This document shows, one piece after another, positions 8,796 through 16,748 of a stretch of DNA of 64,000 nt. The notes beneath the pieces were generated by a model, which saw only the letters and a program-made list of their open reading frames with translations, was not told where the DNA came from and ran no database searches. The number at the start of each line of letters is the position of its first letter. The first letter of the stretch is position 1. Source of the DNA: Kordiimonas aestuarii (GTDB lineage: Bacteria; Pseudomonadota; Alphaproteobacteria; Sphingomonadales; Kordiimonadaceae). The stretch lies in the NCBI RefSeq assembly GCF_025574465.1, contig NZ_JAOBPP010000021.1, positions 558,001-622,000 of the forward strand, written 5' to 3'. The translations under genes and the position numbers were made by a program.

Positions 8796-10103
8796 ATGAA
8801 GATTGCAGTTATCGGCACGGGGTATGTGGGTCTGGTATCAGGCACCTGTTTTTCCGAATTTGGTCATGAAGTGACTTGCGTTGACAAAGACGCAGGCAAG
8901 ATCAAGGCGCTTGAAAACAACATCATGCCCATCTATGAGCCCGGGCTTGACAGCCTTGTCGCGCGGAACGTGGAAGCGGGGCGCCTGCACTTCACCACAA
9001 ACCTCAAGGACGCCATGAAGGGCGCCGAGGCTGTGTTTATCGCCGTTGGCACACCAAGCCGCCGCGGGGACGGCCACGCTGACCTGCAGTATGTGTTCGC
9101 CGCCGTCGAGGAAGCCGCCGAATATATCGACAACTATGCCGTCGTGGTCACCAAGTCTACCGTCCCGGTTGGCACCGGCGCCCGCATCAAGGCGCGGCTG
9201 AGCGAACTGCTGCCTGCGGAAAAGTTTGACGTTGCGTCCAACCCTGAATTTCTGCGGGAAGGTGCCGCGATCGAAGATTTCATGCGCCCCGACCGGGTTG
9301 TGTGCGGTGTGGACAGCACCCGCGCCCATGACCTACTGCGCGAGCTGTATCGCCCGCTATACCTCAACGAAACGCCGATCGTGTTCACCAACCGCGAAAC
9401 AGCGGAAGTCATCAAATATGCCGCCAACGCCTTCCTCGCGACCAAGATCAGCTTCATCAACGAGATTGCAGACCTGTGCGAGGCCGCGGGGGCAGACGTA
9501 CAGGAAGTCTCCAAAGGCATCGGACTTGATAACCGCATTGGTTCCAAGTTCCTGCACGCAGGCCCGGGCTACGGCGGCAGCTGTTTCCCGAAAGACACCC
9601 GCGCCCTTGTCTCAACGGCGGACCAGTATGGCGTACCGCTCAAAATCGTACGTTCCGTCGTTGAAGTGAACGAGGAACGCAAGCGTGCCATGGCGGCCAA
9701 GGTTATCAAGGCGTGCGGCGGCGACGTGACCGGCAAACGCCTTGCCGTCCTTGGGCTGACGTTCAAGCCAAACACCGACGACATGCGCGAAAGCCCGTCG
9801 CTTGACATCATCCCGGCCCTTCAGGACGCCGGCGCCGTTATTCACGCCTATGATCCCAAAGGTACCGAGGAAGCCGAGAAGCTTCTCAAGAACGTCACCT
9901 TCCATGAAGAGCCCTACAGCACCATGGAAGATGCGGATGCCCTTGTTATCCTGACCGAATGGAACCAGTTCCGGGCGCTTGATTTCGACCGGGCACGCAA
10001 ACTGATGAAAGACGGTATTCTGGTGGACCTGCGCAATATCTACGCCAAGGCGGACCCGGCGAAACACGGCTTCACCTACACCGGCATCGGGCGGGGCGCG
10101 TGA
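8796..10103 (+). CDS. ugd: UDP-glucose 6-dehydrogenase
   Basis: Makes UDP-glucuronate from UDP-glucose with two NAD+, feeding capsule, exopolysaccharide or LPS sugar synthesis in the cytoplasm. The ATG at 8796 (MKIAVIGTGYVGLVSG) puts the Rossmann loop at the very N terminus as usual; an upstream TTG at 8775 would add seven residues. Further motifs: SNPEFLREGAAIEDFM, the catalytic Cys in GPGYGGSCFPKDTRAL (near residue 260), and LGLTFKPNTDDMRESPS. The length (435) is normal. It overlaps the next gene by four bases (GTGA). Confidence 0.95.
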   Translation: MKIAVIGTGYVGLVSGTCFSEFGHEVTCVDKDAGKIKALENNIMPIYEPGLDSLVARNVEAGRLHFTTNLKDAMKGAEAVFIAVGTPSRRGDGHADLQYVFAAVEEAAEYIDNYAVVVTKSTVPVGTGARIKARLSELLPAEKFDVASNPEFLREGAAIEDFMRPDRVVCGVDSTRAHDLLRELYRPLYLNETPIVFTNRETAEVIKYAANAFLATKISFINEIADLCEAAGADVQEVSKGIGLDNRIGSKFLHAGPGYGGSCFPKDTRALVSTADQYGVPLKIVRSVVEVNEERKRAMAAKVIKACGGDVTGKRLAVLGLTFKPNTDDMRESPSLDIIPALQDAGAVIHAYDPKGTEEAEKLLKNVTFHEEPYSTMEDADALVILTEWNQFRALDFDRARKLMKDGILVDLRNIYAKADPAKHGFTYTGIGRGA

Positions 10104-11431
10104 CGGCAGCGCTCGCGCTTAACCACCCCCACAAACGCATCTGGGCCATTGCCGGCCCGGCCATCATCGCCAACAGCTCGGCACCGCTTGTCGGGCTGGT
10201 GGACACCTGGGTTATCGGGCACTTGCCGGGCGCCCGATATCTGGCGGCGGTCAGTATCGGCGCGATGATTTTCAGCTATCTTTACTGGGCCTTCGGCTTC
10301 CTGCGCATGAGCACGACCGGACTTATCGCACAAGCCCACGGCCGGGGCGACAGCGACCAGATTGCCCGCATTCTGACGCGCGCCCTGCTGACGGCCGTTG
10401 CCATCGGCACTTTACTCGTCATGTTCCAGGGTCCGATCCATGTATTGACACTTGAGGCGCTTGACCCACCGCCCACGACCATTCGGCTTTTTTCCGACTA
10501 TTTTGCCATTCGCGTCTGGGCGTTGCCGGCCGCACTGCTAAGCTACGCCATCACTGGCTATCTGATCGGCACGGCACAGGCGACGCGCGCGCTTTATGTG
10601 CAGCTTGTGCTCAATATCGCCAATGCCGCCCTGAACCTCTTTTTTGTGCTCGGGCTTGCGCTTGACGTTCGCGGCGTCGCGCTGGGGTCCCTTATCGCCG
10701 AATGGCTTGCGGTTGCGGTCGGCCTTCTTTTTGTCGTCAGGTCGCTTGGGGGTGTCAGACTGGCGGCCGCACTCAGCAGTCCCATGACCTACGATTTGGG
10801 CAAAATGAAAAAGCTGCTCAGCGTCAATGGTTACATTTTTGCCCGCACGCTTCTGTTGATCCTTGCCTTTGCGCTGATGACACGCCAAGCCGCCGCCCTT
10901 GGACAGATACCGCTGGCGGCAAGCCATGTGCTCAATACTTTCCTGATGCTGATCGCCCTCGGGCTTGACGGCTTTGCCTATGCAGCGGAAGCCCTGTCGG
11001 GGGCCGCATACGGCAGGGGTGCACGGCTGGAATTCCGCGCCTGGGTGCGCTATGGGCTCCTGTGGTCGGGGCTGGCCGCCGTCGTCTATAGCACCGGGTT
11101 TGGCTTTTTTGGCACCGCGCTTATCCACACGCTGACAAATATAGAGCCTGTCCGGGCCGCGGCCGCCGGTGCACTGCCTGTGTTGGCGCTGCTGCCCCTT
11201 ATCGCTTTCTGGTGCTACCTTTATGACGGCATCTATATCGGCGCCACCGCAGGCGGCGCCATGCTGGGCACTGCGGCAGTCGCCGCCGCCAGCTTCATCA
11301 TGGTTCTTGATCCGCTGACAGACCGCTATGGCCTCACCGGGTTATGGATCGCCATGGCAGTGTTTCTGGCTATGCGGGGGCTGGCACAAGCAGTCTATTA
11401 CCCCCGTATTGAACGGCGGCTCGCTGCTTAA
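10100..11431 (+). CDS. MATE family efflux transporter, DinF-like
   Basis: A 443-residue integral membrane protein with about twelve hydrophobic helices. The N-terminal IWAIAGPAIIANSSAPLVGLVDTWVIGHL and GFLRMSTTGLIAQAHGRGD are the typical MATE N-lobe sequences and are closest to the DinF branch. It would export cationic drugs or dyes, or an unknown metabolite, using a proton or sodium gradient. The GTG start overlaps the ugd stop (GTGA), so it is translationally coupled to ugd. The coupling is curious, because sugar-nucleotide synthesis and MATE export have no evident link. It converges on arsC-like with shared TTAA stops. Confidence 0.9.
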   Translation: MTAALALNHPHKRIWAIAGPAIIANSSAPLVGLVDTWVIGHLPGARYLAAVSIGAMIFSYLYWAFGFLRMSTTGLIAQAHGRGDSDQIARILTRALLTAVAIGTLLVMFQGPIHVLTLEALDPPPTTIRLFSDYFAIRVWALPAALLSYAITGYLIGTAQATRALYVQLVLNIANAALNLFFVLGLALDVRGVALGSLIAEWLAVAVGLLFVVRSLGGVRLAAALSSPMTYDLGKMKKLLSVNGYIFARTLLLILAFALMTRQAAALGQIPLAASHVLNTFLMLIALGLDGFAYAAEALSGAAYGRGARLEFRAWVRYGLLWSGLAAVVYSTGFGFFGTALIHTLTNIEPVRAAAAGALPVLALLPLIAFWCYLYDGIYIGATAGGAMLGTAAVAAASFIMVLDPLTDRYGLTGLWIAMAVFLAMRGLAQAVYYPRIERRLAA

Positions 11432-11769
11432 AGAATATCAAGCACGCTTTCCGGCGGGCGGCCGATGCGCGCCTTACTGCCCGAAAAAACAATCGGGCGT
11501 TCGATCAGCTTGGGTGTTGCCGCCATCGCGGCGATAAGGTCTTCACCATCCTTGTCGGCAAGGCCCTGCTCCTTGTATTCCGCCTCACCCTTACGCATCA
11601 GGCCGCGCGGCTCAAGGTTCAGAAGCTTAAGGGTGTGTTTGATCTCATCTTTACTGGGCGCGTCCTCAAGATAGAGTCGCACTTCGGGCGCCATGCCGCT
11701 GTCTTCAAGCAACGCCAGCGTTTGCCGCGATTTACTGCACCGCGGGTTATGCCAGATAGTAACGCTCAT
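11428..11769 (-). CDS. arsC: Arsenate reductase, glutaredoxin type (ArsC family)
   Basis: A 113-residue protein of thioredoxin fold. IWHNPRCSKSRQTLALLED places the catalytic cysteine at residue 10, and IERPIVFSGSKARIGRPPE carries the cis-proline RP motif and the downstream arginine. These match the ArsC/ArsG-type arsenate reductases that use glutathione and glutaredoxin. No other ars genes (arsR, arsB, acr3) lie nearby, so a role as a general YffB-like thiol protein is also possible. Shine-Dalgarno AAGGGAG is well placed. Confidence 0.85.
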   Translation of the reverse strand: MSVTIWHNPRCSKSRQTLALLEDSGMAPEVRLYLEDAPSKDEIKHTLKLLNLEPRGLMRKGEAEYKEQGLADKDGEDLIAAMAATPKLIERPIVFSGSKARIGRPPESVLDIL

Positions 11770-11853
11770 GATTGTGTCTCCCTTGCTCTTGGTCCTTGAC
11801 CAAAGGGTTTAACGACATCAGGCAGCGGCGGCAATATCATAAGAGAAGAAAGC

Positions 11854-11927
11854 TGGAGCGGGTGAAGGGAATCGAACCCTCGTCTTAAGCTTGGGAAGCT
11901 TCTGCTCTACCATTGAGCTACACCCGC
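11854..11927 (-). tRNA. tRNA-Gly (anticodon CCC)
   Basis: A full cloverleaf reads on the minus strand: acceptor GCGGGTG pairs with CACCCGC, D arm GCTC/GAGC, anticodon arm GAAGC-TTCCCAA-GCTTA (the outermost pair is G.A), T arm GAGGG-TTCGATT-CCCTT, discriminator T and an encoded CCA at 11854-11856. The anticodon CCC (plus-strand GGG at 11893-11895) reads GGG glycine codons. It closely resembles the E. coli tRNA-Gly(CCC). It stands alone between arsC-like and metZ. No integrase or att-like duplication is seen next to it. Confidence 0.97.
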
Positions 11928-12031
11928 AGTGCCTTGTGGGACCAAAGCATTTACCAGAGCTTTAGGAAAAAGCAAGAAATGATAGCGCAGCAGCACACCG
12001 AAAAGCTTGACGACAGGCGCGCGCCAACGCA

Positions 12032-12084
12032 CCTTGGCGCCGCAAGCCCCCAACCAAGGGCTACGAAAGACATTTGTGCAGGAG
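12032..12084 (+). promoter_or_regulatory. Structured metZ leader with alternative hairpins
   Basis: Ahead of metZ, CCTTGG (12032-12037) can pair with CCAAGG (12054-12059), while AGCCC (12045-12049) can instead pair with GGGCT (12058-12062). The two hairpins share bases and exclude each other. GCAC (12029-12032) can also pair with GTGC (12076-12079), directly beside the Shine-Dalgarno AGGAG (12080-12084). This could be an RNA switch for a methionine gene, but it does not match a riboswitch class I know. The rest of the 323-base gap holds the tRNA and nothing else I recognise. Confidence 0.3.
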
Positions 12085-12092
12085 ACAAAGCG

Positions 12093-13301
12093 ATGAAACA
12101 GCGCGCAGGCCTAGATAAAAGCCTTACTTCCACCTGGTCTCGCCAGACCCAGATGGTGCGCGCGGGTTCAATGCGCTCGAATTTTGGAGAAATGGGCGAG
12201 GCCATGTTCCTCACCTCGGCTTTCGCTTATGAGAATGCAGAAGAAGCCGAGGCGCGCTTTGACGGCCGCGCCGAAGGATTCACCTACTCCCGCCAGACCA
12301 ATCCGACCGTAGCAATGTTTGAAAGTCGCATGGCAACGCTTGAAGGCGCCGACGTGGGCCGCGCCACCGGCACCGGCATGGCGGCAATGACCGCCTCGCT
12401 GCTGTCGAGCCTCCGGACAGGCGACCATGTGGTTGGCGCCCGCGCGCTTTTTGGCTCGTGCCGCTGGCTGATGGACGAGCTGTTGCCGCGCTACGGGATT
12501 GAGACCACAGTGGTTGATGGCCGGGACCTGAACGCCTGGAAAGCCGCGATCAAGCCAAACACAAAGCTGTTCTTCACCGAAACACCGGCAAACCCGACGC
12601 TTGAGATCGTCGACCTGCGGGCGCTCGCGGATCTGGCACACAATTCAGGCGCGCTTCTGGTTGTCGATAATGTGTTTGCGACCCCGGTGCTACAGCGCCC
12701 GATGGAAATGGGTGCCGATATTGTGGCCTATTCAACCACAAAGCATATCGACGGTCAGGGCCGCTGCCTTGGTGGGGTCGTCTTGTGTTCAAAAGAGTTC
12801 GACGAGGAACATCTCTATCCCTATTACCGCCACACCGGCTGCGCCATGTCGCCGTTTACCGCGTGGGTTATGCTAAAAGGGCTTGAGACCCTGAGCATCC
12901 GTGTGCACGCCATGTGCGACAACGCGGAAAAAGTCGCGGCCGCCATCGCGGAACGGGTGACAGACACTCGCCATCCCGCCCTTGCACGCTTTGAACAGCA
13001 GACCCTTGCCCTCAGCCAGATGGACCGTGGGGGCACCATGGTGGTGTTTGAGCTGCCGGGCGGGCGCGAACAGGCGTTCAAGTTCATGAACTCGCTGCAG
13101 ATTGCCGATATTTCCAACAACCTCGGTGACAGCCGCTCGATCGCCACGCACCCCTGGAGCACCACACACAAGGCACTTTCGGAAGAGAGCCGACTTGAGC
13201 TTGGCATCACCCCCGGCCTTATTCGTTTTTCAGTAGGGCTTGAGGATGGCGGCGATCTCGTTCAGGATGTGCTGCAGGCGCTTGATAAAGCCGGGGTGTA
13301 G
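12093..13301 (+). CDS. metZ: O-succinylhomoserine sulfhydrylase
   Basis: A PLP enzyme making homocysteine from O-succinylhomoserine and sulfide, the direct-sulfhydrylation route to methionine. The ATG at 12093 follows CAGGAG; an open frame upstream starting inside the tRNA is not used. Of 402 residues, FTETPANPTLEIVDL (about 161-175) binds the PLP ring region, and AYSTTKHIDGQGRCLGG holds the Schiff-base lysine at about K217. GGTMVVFELPGGREQAFKF and SLGDSRS-like NNLGDSRSIATHP are conserved in this Cys/Met-metabolism family. MetB and MetC are close relatives; MetZ is preferred from the N-terminal sequence and the alphaproteobacterial context. It is followed 41 bases on by apaG. Confidence 0.88.
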   Translation: MKQRAGLDKSLTSTWSRQTQMVRAGSMRSNFGEMGEAMFLTSAFAYENAEEAEARFDGRAEGFTYSRQTNPTVAMFESRMATLEGADVGRATGTGMAAMTASLLSSLRTGDHVVGARALFGSCRWLMDELLPRYGIETTVVDGRDLNAWKAAIKPNTKLFFTETPANPTLEIVDLRALADLAHNSGALLVVDNVFATPVLQRPMEMGADIVAYSTTKHIDGQGRCLGGVVLCSKEFDEEHLYPYYRHTGCAMSPFTAWVMLKGLETLSIRVHAMCDNAEKVAAAIAERVTDTRHPALARFEQQTLALSQMDRGGTMVVFELPGGREQAFKFMNSLQIADISNNLGDSRSIATHPWSTTHKALSEESRLELGITPGLIRFSVGLEDGGDLVQDVLQALDKAGV

Positions 13302-13342
13302 GGCGCTGGCACACCAAGCACCGGGAGGCATGTGAAAGCAAT

Positions 13343-13768
13343 ATGGTTGACGACGACCTGATTGACGGGGTTCTGACCTTCGAGGAAACGACCGAGGGCA
13401 TCCATATCGCTGTGCAGAGCTATTATCTGGCCGAGCAAAGCAAGCCGGAGGCCCAGCAATTTGTCTGGGCCTACCGCATCCGCATCACCAATGAAGCAGG
13501 GCAGCCTGTGCAACTGCTCAACCGGCACTGGATGATCACCGATGCCAATGGTGGTCTGCAGGAAGTCAAGGGCGTTGGCGTGATTGGTGAGCAACCGGTC
13601 ATCCGGCCCGGCGACACTTATATCTATACAAGCGGCACGCCGCTTTCGACACCGAGCGGGTTTATGCGCGGCTCCTACGAGATGCAGCGTGACGACGGTG
13701 TGATGTTCAACGCCCAGGTGCCCGCCTTCTCCCTCGACAGCCCGCACGTTTCCCTGCACATCAACTGA
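13343..13768 (+). CDS. apaG: ApaG domain protein
   Basis: A 141-residue protein with a fibronectin-III-like beta fold. FVWAYRIRITNEAGQPVQLLNRHWMITDANG (about residues 41-71), VKGVGVIGEQPVIRPG and YTSGTPLSTPSGFMRGSYEM are the core conserved blocks of ApaG. Despite historical links to Co/Mg efflux and to apaH, the biochemical role is not settled. It lies in a rightward set metZ-apaG-trkH with short gaps (41 and 10 bases), so probable cotranscription. Confidence 0.93.
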   Translation: MVDDDLIDGVLTFEETTEGIHIAVQSYYLAEQSKPEAQQFVWAYRIRITNEAGQPVQLLNRHWMITDANGGLQEVKGVGVIGEQPVIRPGDTYIYTSGTPLSTPSGFMRGSYEMQRDDGVMFNAQVPAFSLDSPHVSLHIN

Positions 13769-13778
13769 GGACCCGTCG

Positions 13779-15227
13779 GTGATCGATCTCAGGCCGGTTC
13801 TCTTTACCCTTGGTTCGCTGATTGTCTTGTTGGCGGCGGGCATGATTTTACCGATGATCGTTGACCTGATTGCCGGTAATGCCGACTGGCAGACCTTCGC
13901 CATCGCCATGTTCCTCACCGCGCTGATTGGCGGCATGCTGATGCTGTCGACCCGTGGCAGCGGAGACAACATGAATCTGAGGCAGGCGTTTTTGCTGACG
14001 ACCCTGGCGTGGGCTGTCCTGCCTGCCTTCGCGGCGCTGCCGATCTCTTTTTCGGAGCTCGACCTCAGCTTCACAGACGGTTATTTCGAGGCCATGAGCG
14101 GCCTGACGACCACCGGCTCCACGGTCATTACCGGGCTTGATTATGCACCGCCCGGCATTCTTCTGTGGCGCGGGCTGCTGCAATGGTTTGGCGGGATCGG
14201 GATCGTGGTGATGGCGGTTGCGGTTCTGCCCATGCTACAAGTGGGCGGCATGCAGGTTTTCAAGGTTGAAAGCTTTGAAACAGTTGAGAAAATCCTGCCG
14301 CGTGCCGCACAGATTTCTGGCCTTATCTCAGGTGTCTACGTCGCCTTCACTGCGCTTTGCATGTTCTTCTATATGCTGACGGGGATGGAGTCGTTTGATG
14401 CGCTCGTGAATGCCATGACGACCATTTCCACCGGAGGTTTCTCAAATTCGGACAGCTCCTTTGGCAAATATGACCATCTGGGTACAGATACGGTTTGCCT
14501 GATCTTTATGATTCTCGGTTCAATGCCGTTTATCCTGTTCCTGCAGGTCCTGCGCGGCCGACCTATTGCCCTGTGGCGCGACGAACAAACCCGTGGCTTC
14601 CTGCTGCTTGTGCTTACCCTGTGTATCAGTGTCACCTTGTGGCTGATGATCTTCAAGAATTTTACCCTTGAAGAAGGCTTCCGGTACGGCAGCTTCAACA
14701 TCATTTCAGTGCTGACAGGCACAGGCTACGCTTCCACGGATTACGGCCAGTGGGGCGCGTTTTCCGTAACCTTGTTTTTTGTCGTCATGTTCATTGGCGG
14801 CTGTGCCGGCTCGACCAGTTGTGGGATCAAGATTTTCCGTTTTCAGGTTTTGCTCAAGTCCATGCGCAGCTGGATCGAACGCATGGTACAGCCAAACGGT
14901 GTTTTTATCGCCCGCTATAACGGTCGCCCGATACCCGATGACGTGCGTGCGTCGGTCATGAGCTTCATGACCATTTTCCTGTGCATCTTCCTGAGCCTGT
15001 CGTTTGCCATTGCCCTCACCGGGGAAGACTGGATCACGTCGCTGTCAAGCGCAGGCACGGCGCTCGCCAATGTTGGCCCCGGGCTTGGTGACAAGGTGGG
15101 CCCCGCCGGTAACTTCGGCGGCCTGACCGACGTTGCAAAATGGCTGATGTCCTTTGGCATGCTGATCGGCCGACTTGAACTGTTTTCTGTTCTGGTGCTT
15201 TTTTCACCGGGCTTCTGGCGTGCCTGA
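13779..15227 (+). CDS. trkH: TrkH family potassium uptake protein
   Basis: A 482-residue membrane protein, the ion-conducting subunit of the Trk K+ system. Four pore-loop repeats can be followed: MSGLTTTGSTVITG (about residues 107-120), MTTISTGGFSNSDSSF, SVLTGTGYASTDYGQW and SAGTALANVGPGLGDKVGP. FGGIGIVVMAVAVLP and FIGGCAGSTSCGIKIFR are further TrkH hallmarks. The GTG start lies 10 bases after apaG. TrkA, the regulatory NAD-binding partner, is not in this window. Confidence 0.95.
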   Translation: MIDLRPVLFTLGSLIVLLAAGMILPMIVDLIAGNADWQTFAIAMFLTALIGGMLMLSTRGSGDNMNLRQAFLLTTLAWAVLPAFAALPISFSELDLSFTDGYFEAMSGLTTTGSTVITGLDYAPPGILLWRGLLQWFGGIGIVVMAVAVLPMLQVGGMQVFKVESFETVEKILPRAAQISGLISGVYVAFTALCMFFYMLTGMESFDALVNAMTTISTGGFSNSDSSFGKYDHLGTDTVCLIFMILGSMPFILFLQVLRGRPIALWRDEQTRGFLLLVLTLCISVTLWLMIFKNFTLEEGFRYGSFNIISVLTGTGYASTDYGQWGAFSVTLFFVVMFIGGCAGSTSCGIKIFRFQVLLKSMRSWIERMVQPNGVFIARYNGRPIPDDVRASVMSFMTIFLCIFLSLSFAIALTGEDWITSLSSAGTALANVGPGLGDKVGPAGNFGGLTDVAKWLMSFGMLIGRLELFSVLVLFSPGFWRA

Positions 15228-15277
15228 CAAATATCCGTTAGGCTGCCGTTCATCTTGAACATGTTATTCAGGAGCTT

Positions 15278-16081
15278 ATGAAAACCGCCGCCTTCTTGAT
15301 GCTCATACTAACCAGCTGGCAACCTGCCGAGACGCCGGGGTGGCCTGATTTTGTCAATGGCGCTTTTTCAAAGGCTCGGGACGTTGCCGCAGCCAGCAAC
15401 ACCGTGGACGGATTGGCCCTGGCCTGCCGCAGCGGGCTTGTTATCGGTGGTTTCAAACAAGATGGTGAACAGTCTGTGCTGTCGCTTCACCGCGCCCTTG
15501 CGGATTGTGAAGCTGCCCTCAAGCTTGACCCACACAATGTCGTCGCCAGCGTGAGTTATGCCCTTGCGTTGGGCTATGAAGGCAAACGCCTGAAAAAAGC
15601 ATCCTACATCAACGCTTCCCGTGAACAGCTTGAACATGCGCTTGAACAGACCCCGGGCGACCCACTGATTATGGCTGCGCTCGGCGGTTGGCATTCTGCG
15701 GTCAGTAACGCTGGCTTTCTCGCCCGCATCGCGCTTGGGGGAAGCCGCAAAGATGCGGAGCAATATTTCCGTCAGGCCATCGCCCTTGATGATCGGTCCA
15801 TCGGCATCCGGTTCGAATATGTACGCTTTCTGGCGCGCGGCGACCGCGAAGAAAGAGCGCAGGCCCTCAAGCAATTGAAGATCGTGTTGTCGCTCAGCCC
15901 CGAGGATGCGGCGGAAAAGATCATGCAGACCCGGTTGTCGGAGCTTTTGAAACCGCTGGAGCAGGATGACAAGAGCGAAGCGCGCGATACGGTCTTTCGC
16001 ACGTCAGCCTTCCGCGATATCCGCGACTGGAGCGACCTTGAACCCTATCAGCTCATGCCGCTTGTAGACCCGCATTCCTGA
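15278..16081 (+). CDS. Secreted TPR-like protein of unknown function
   Basis: A 267-residue protein with a short signal peptide (about residues 1-19, MKTAAFLMLILTSWQPAET) after a strong Shine-Dalgarno (CAGGAG). The centre is made of helical repeats: LADCEAALKLDPHNVVASVSYALALGYEG (about 69-97), REQLEHALEQTPGDPLIMAALGGWHSAV and AEQYFRQAIALDDRSIGIRFEYVRFL, each with the DP/TP turn typical of tetratricopeptide units. That suggests a periplasmic protein-protein interaction role. No partner is evident: trkH ends 50 bases upstream and the next gene is convergent. Confidence 0.7.
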   Translation: MKTAAFLMLILTSWQPAETPGWPDFVNGAFSKARDVAAASNTVDGLALACRSGLVIGGFKQDGEQSVLSLHRALADCEAALKLDPHNVVASVSYALALGYEGKRLKKASYINASREQLEHALEQTPGDPLIMAALGGWHSAVSNAGFLARIALGGSRKDAEQYFRQAIALDDRSIGIRFEYVRFLARGDREERAQALKQLKIVLSLSPEDAAEKIMQTRLSELLKPLEQDDKSEARDTVFRTSAFRDIRDWSDLEPYQLMPLVDPHS

Positions 16082-16087
16082 AAACAA

Positions 16088-16114
16088 AAAAGGGCGCCGC
16101 ATGGCACCCTTTTC
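16088..16114. terminator. Possible bidirectional intrinsic terminator
   Basis: AAGGGCGCC-GCAT-GGCACCCTT forms a hairpin with one internal mismatch, flanked by an A-run on the left and TTTT on the right, between the convergent TPR-protein and TerB-like genes. It could serve both directions. Confidence 0.5.
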
Positions 16115-16134
16115 AACCCGGCGTTCAAGCCTGA

Positions 16135-16548
16135 TCAGCCAAATGTCTTTTGCCGTGCGGCCGCGCCACGTTCAATCGCTGCCGCCGTCAGCCGGTCGAT
16201 GTCCAGCACATGGCGGATCATCTCAAGAAGCCGCAGCTCCTCCTGCGTCAGGCTGCCGTCGGACGCCGCCACTTCACACGCCAGCGCGTACACAAGGTCG
16301 CTATGGCTTTCCGGGATAGCTTCCTCAACAAGCCCCATCACGGCGTCAAGGCCTTCTTCACTTTGCAGCAGCTCAATGCAGCTGCTGGTGTCAGAGCGCA
16401 GCTTTTCCACGTTGTAATTGCGGAACGCCGGCAGGTAGCCAACGATGCCGGTCATGCGGTTAAGCTCGGTGTCCGTCATTTCCTCGTCAGACGCGGAAAC
16501 GGTGACAAGGGTGTAGATAAGCGCAGTTTCAGGACTGATTGTCGACAT
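16135..16548 (-). CDS. TerB-like (tellurite-resistance fold) protein
   Basis: A 137-residue all-helical protein. ALIYTLVTVSASDEEMTDTELNRMTGIV (about residues 8-35) and LVYALACEVAASDGSLTQEELRLLEMIRHVLDID (about 83-116) are the two acidic D-x-x-(hydrophobic)-x-x-x-E segments of the TerB/DjlA fold, which binds metal ions in TerB itself. There is no ter gene cluster here, so resistance to tellurite should not be assumed. The start follows AGAGGAAA. Confidence 0.82.
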   Translation of the reverse strand: MSTISPETALIYTLVTVSASDEEMTDTELNRMTGIVGYLPAFRNYNVEKLRSDTSSCIELLQSEEGLDAVMGLVEEAIPESHSDLVYALACEVAASDGSLTQEELRLLEMIRHVLDIDRLTAAAIERGAAARQKTFG

Positions 16549-16748
16549 ATTTTTTCCTCTCGTAACTCGGCCATCACGTTAGGGCCAAACGAGCTTTCCC
16601 TCAAGCGCTTTAGGCGAAAATGTAAGCATCGATACCTGCTGTATCGCTTGCAACGCGCAGACGGCATCGGCTATTGTCCGCGCGGGGAAACCGTACAGAT
16701 GCCAGGCACCCCACGAAAGACGTGAGGACAGGATTTGAGGGCCGCGAC

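Noticed and set aside
11854..11927. tRNA-Gly as a genomic-island attachment site
   Set aside because: No integrase gene and no second copy of the tRNA 3' end is seen near it.
12000..12092. SAM-II riboswitch before metZ
   Set aside because: The conserved TGRTTT loop and the GCTAAA-AAAGG pseudoknot strand are missing; only unassigned hairpins are present.
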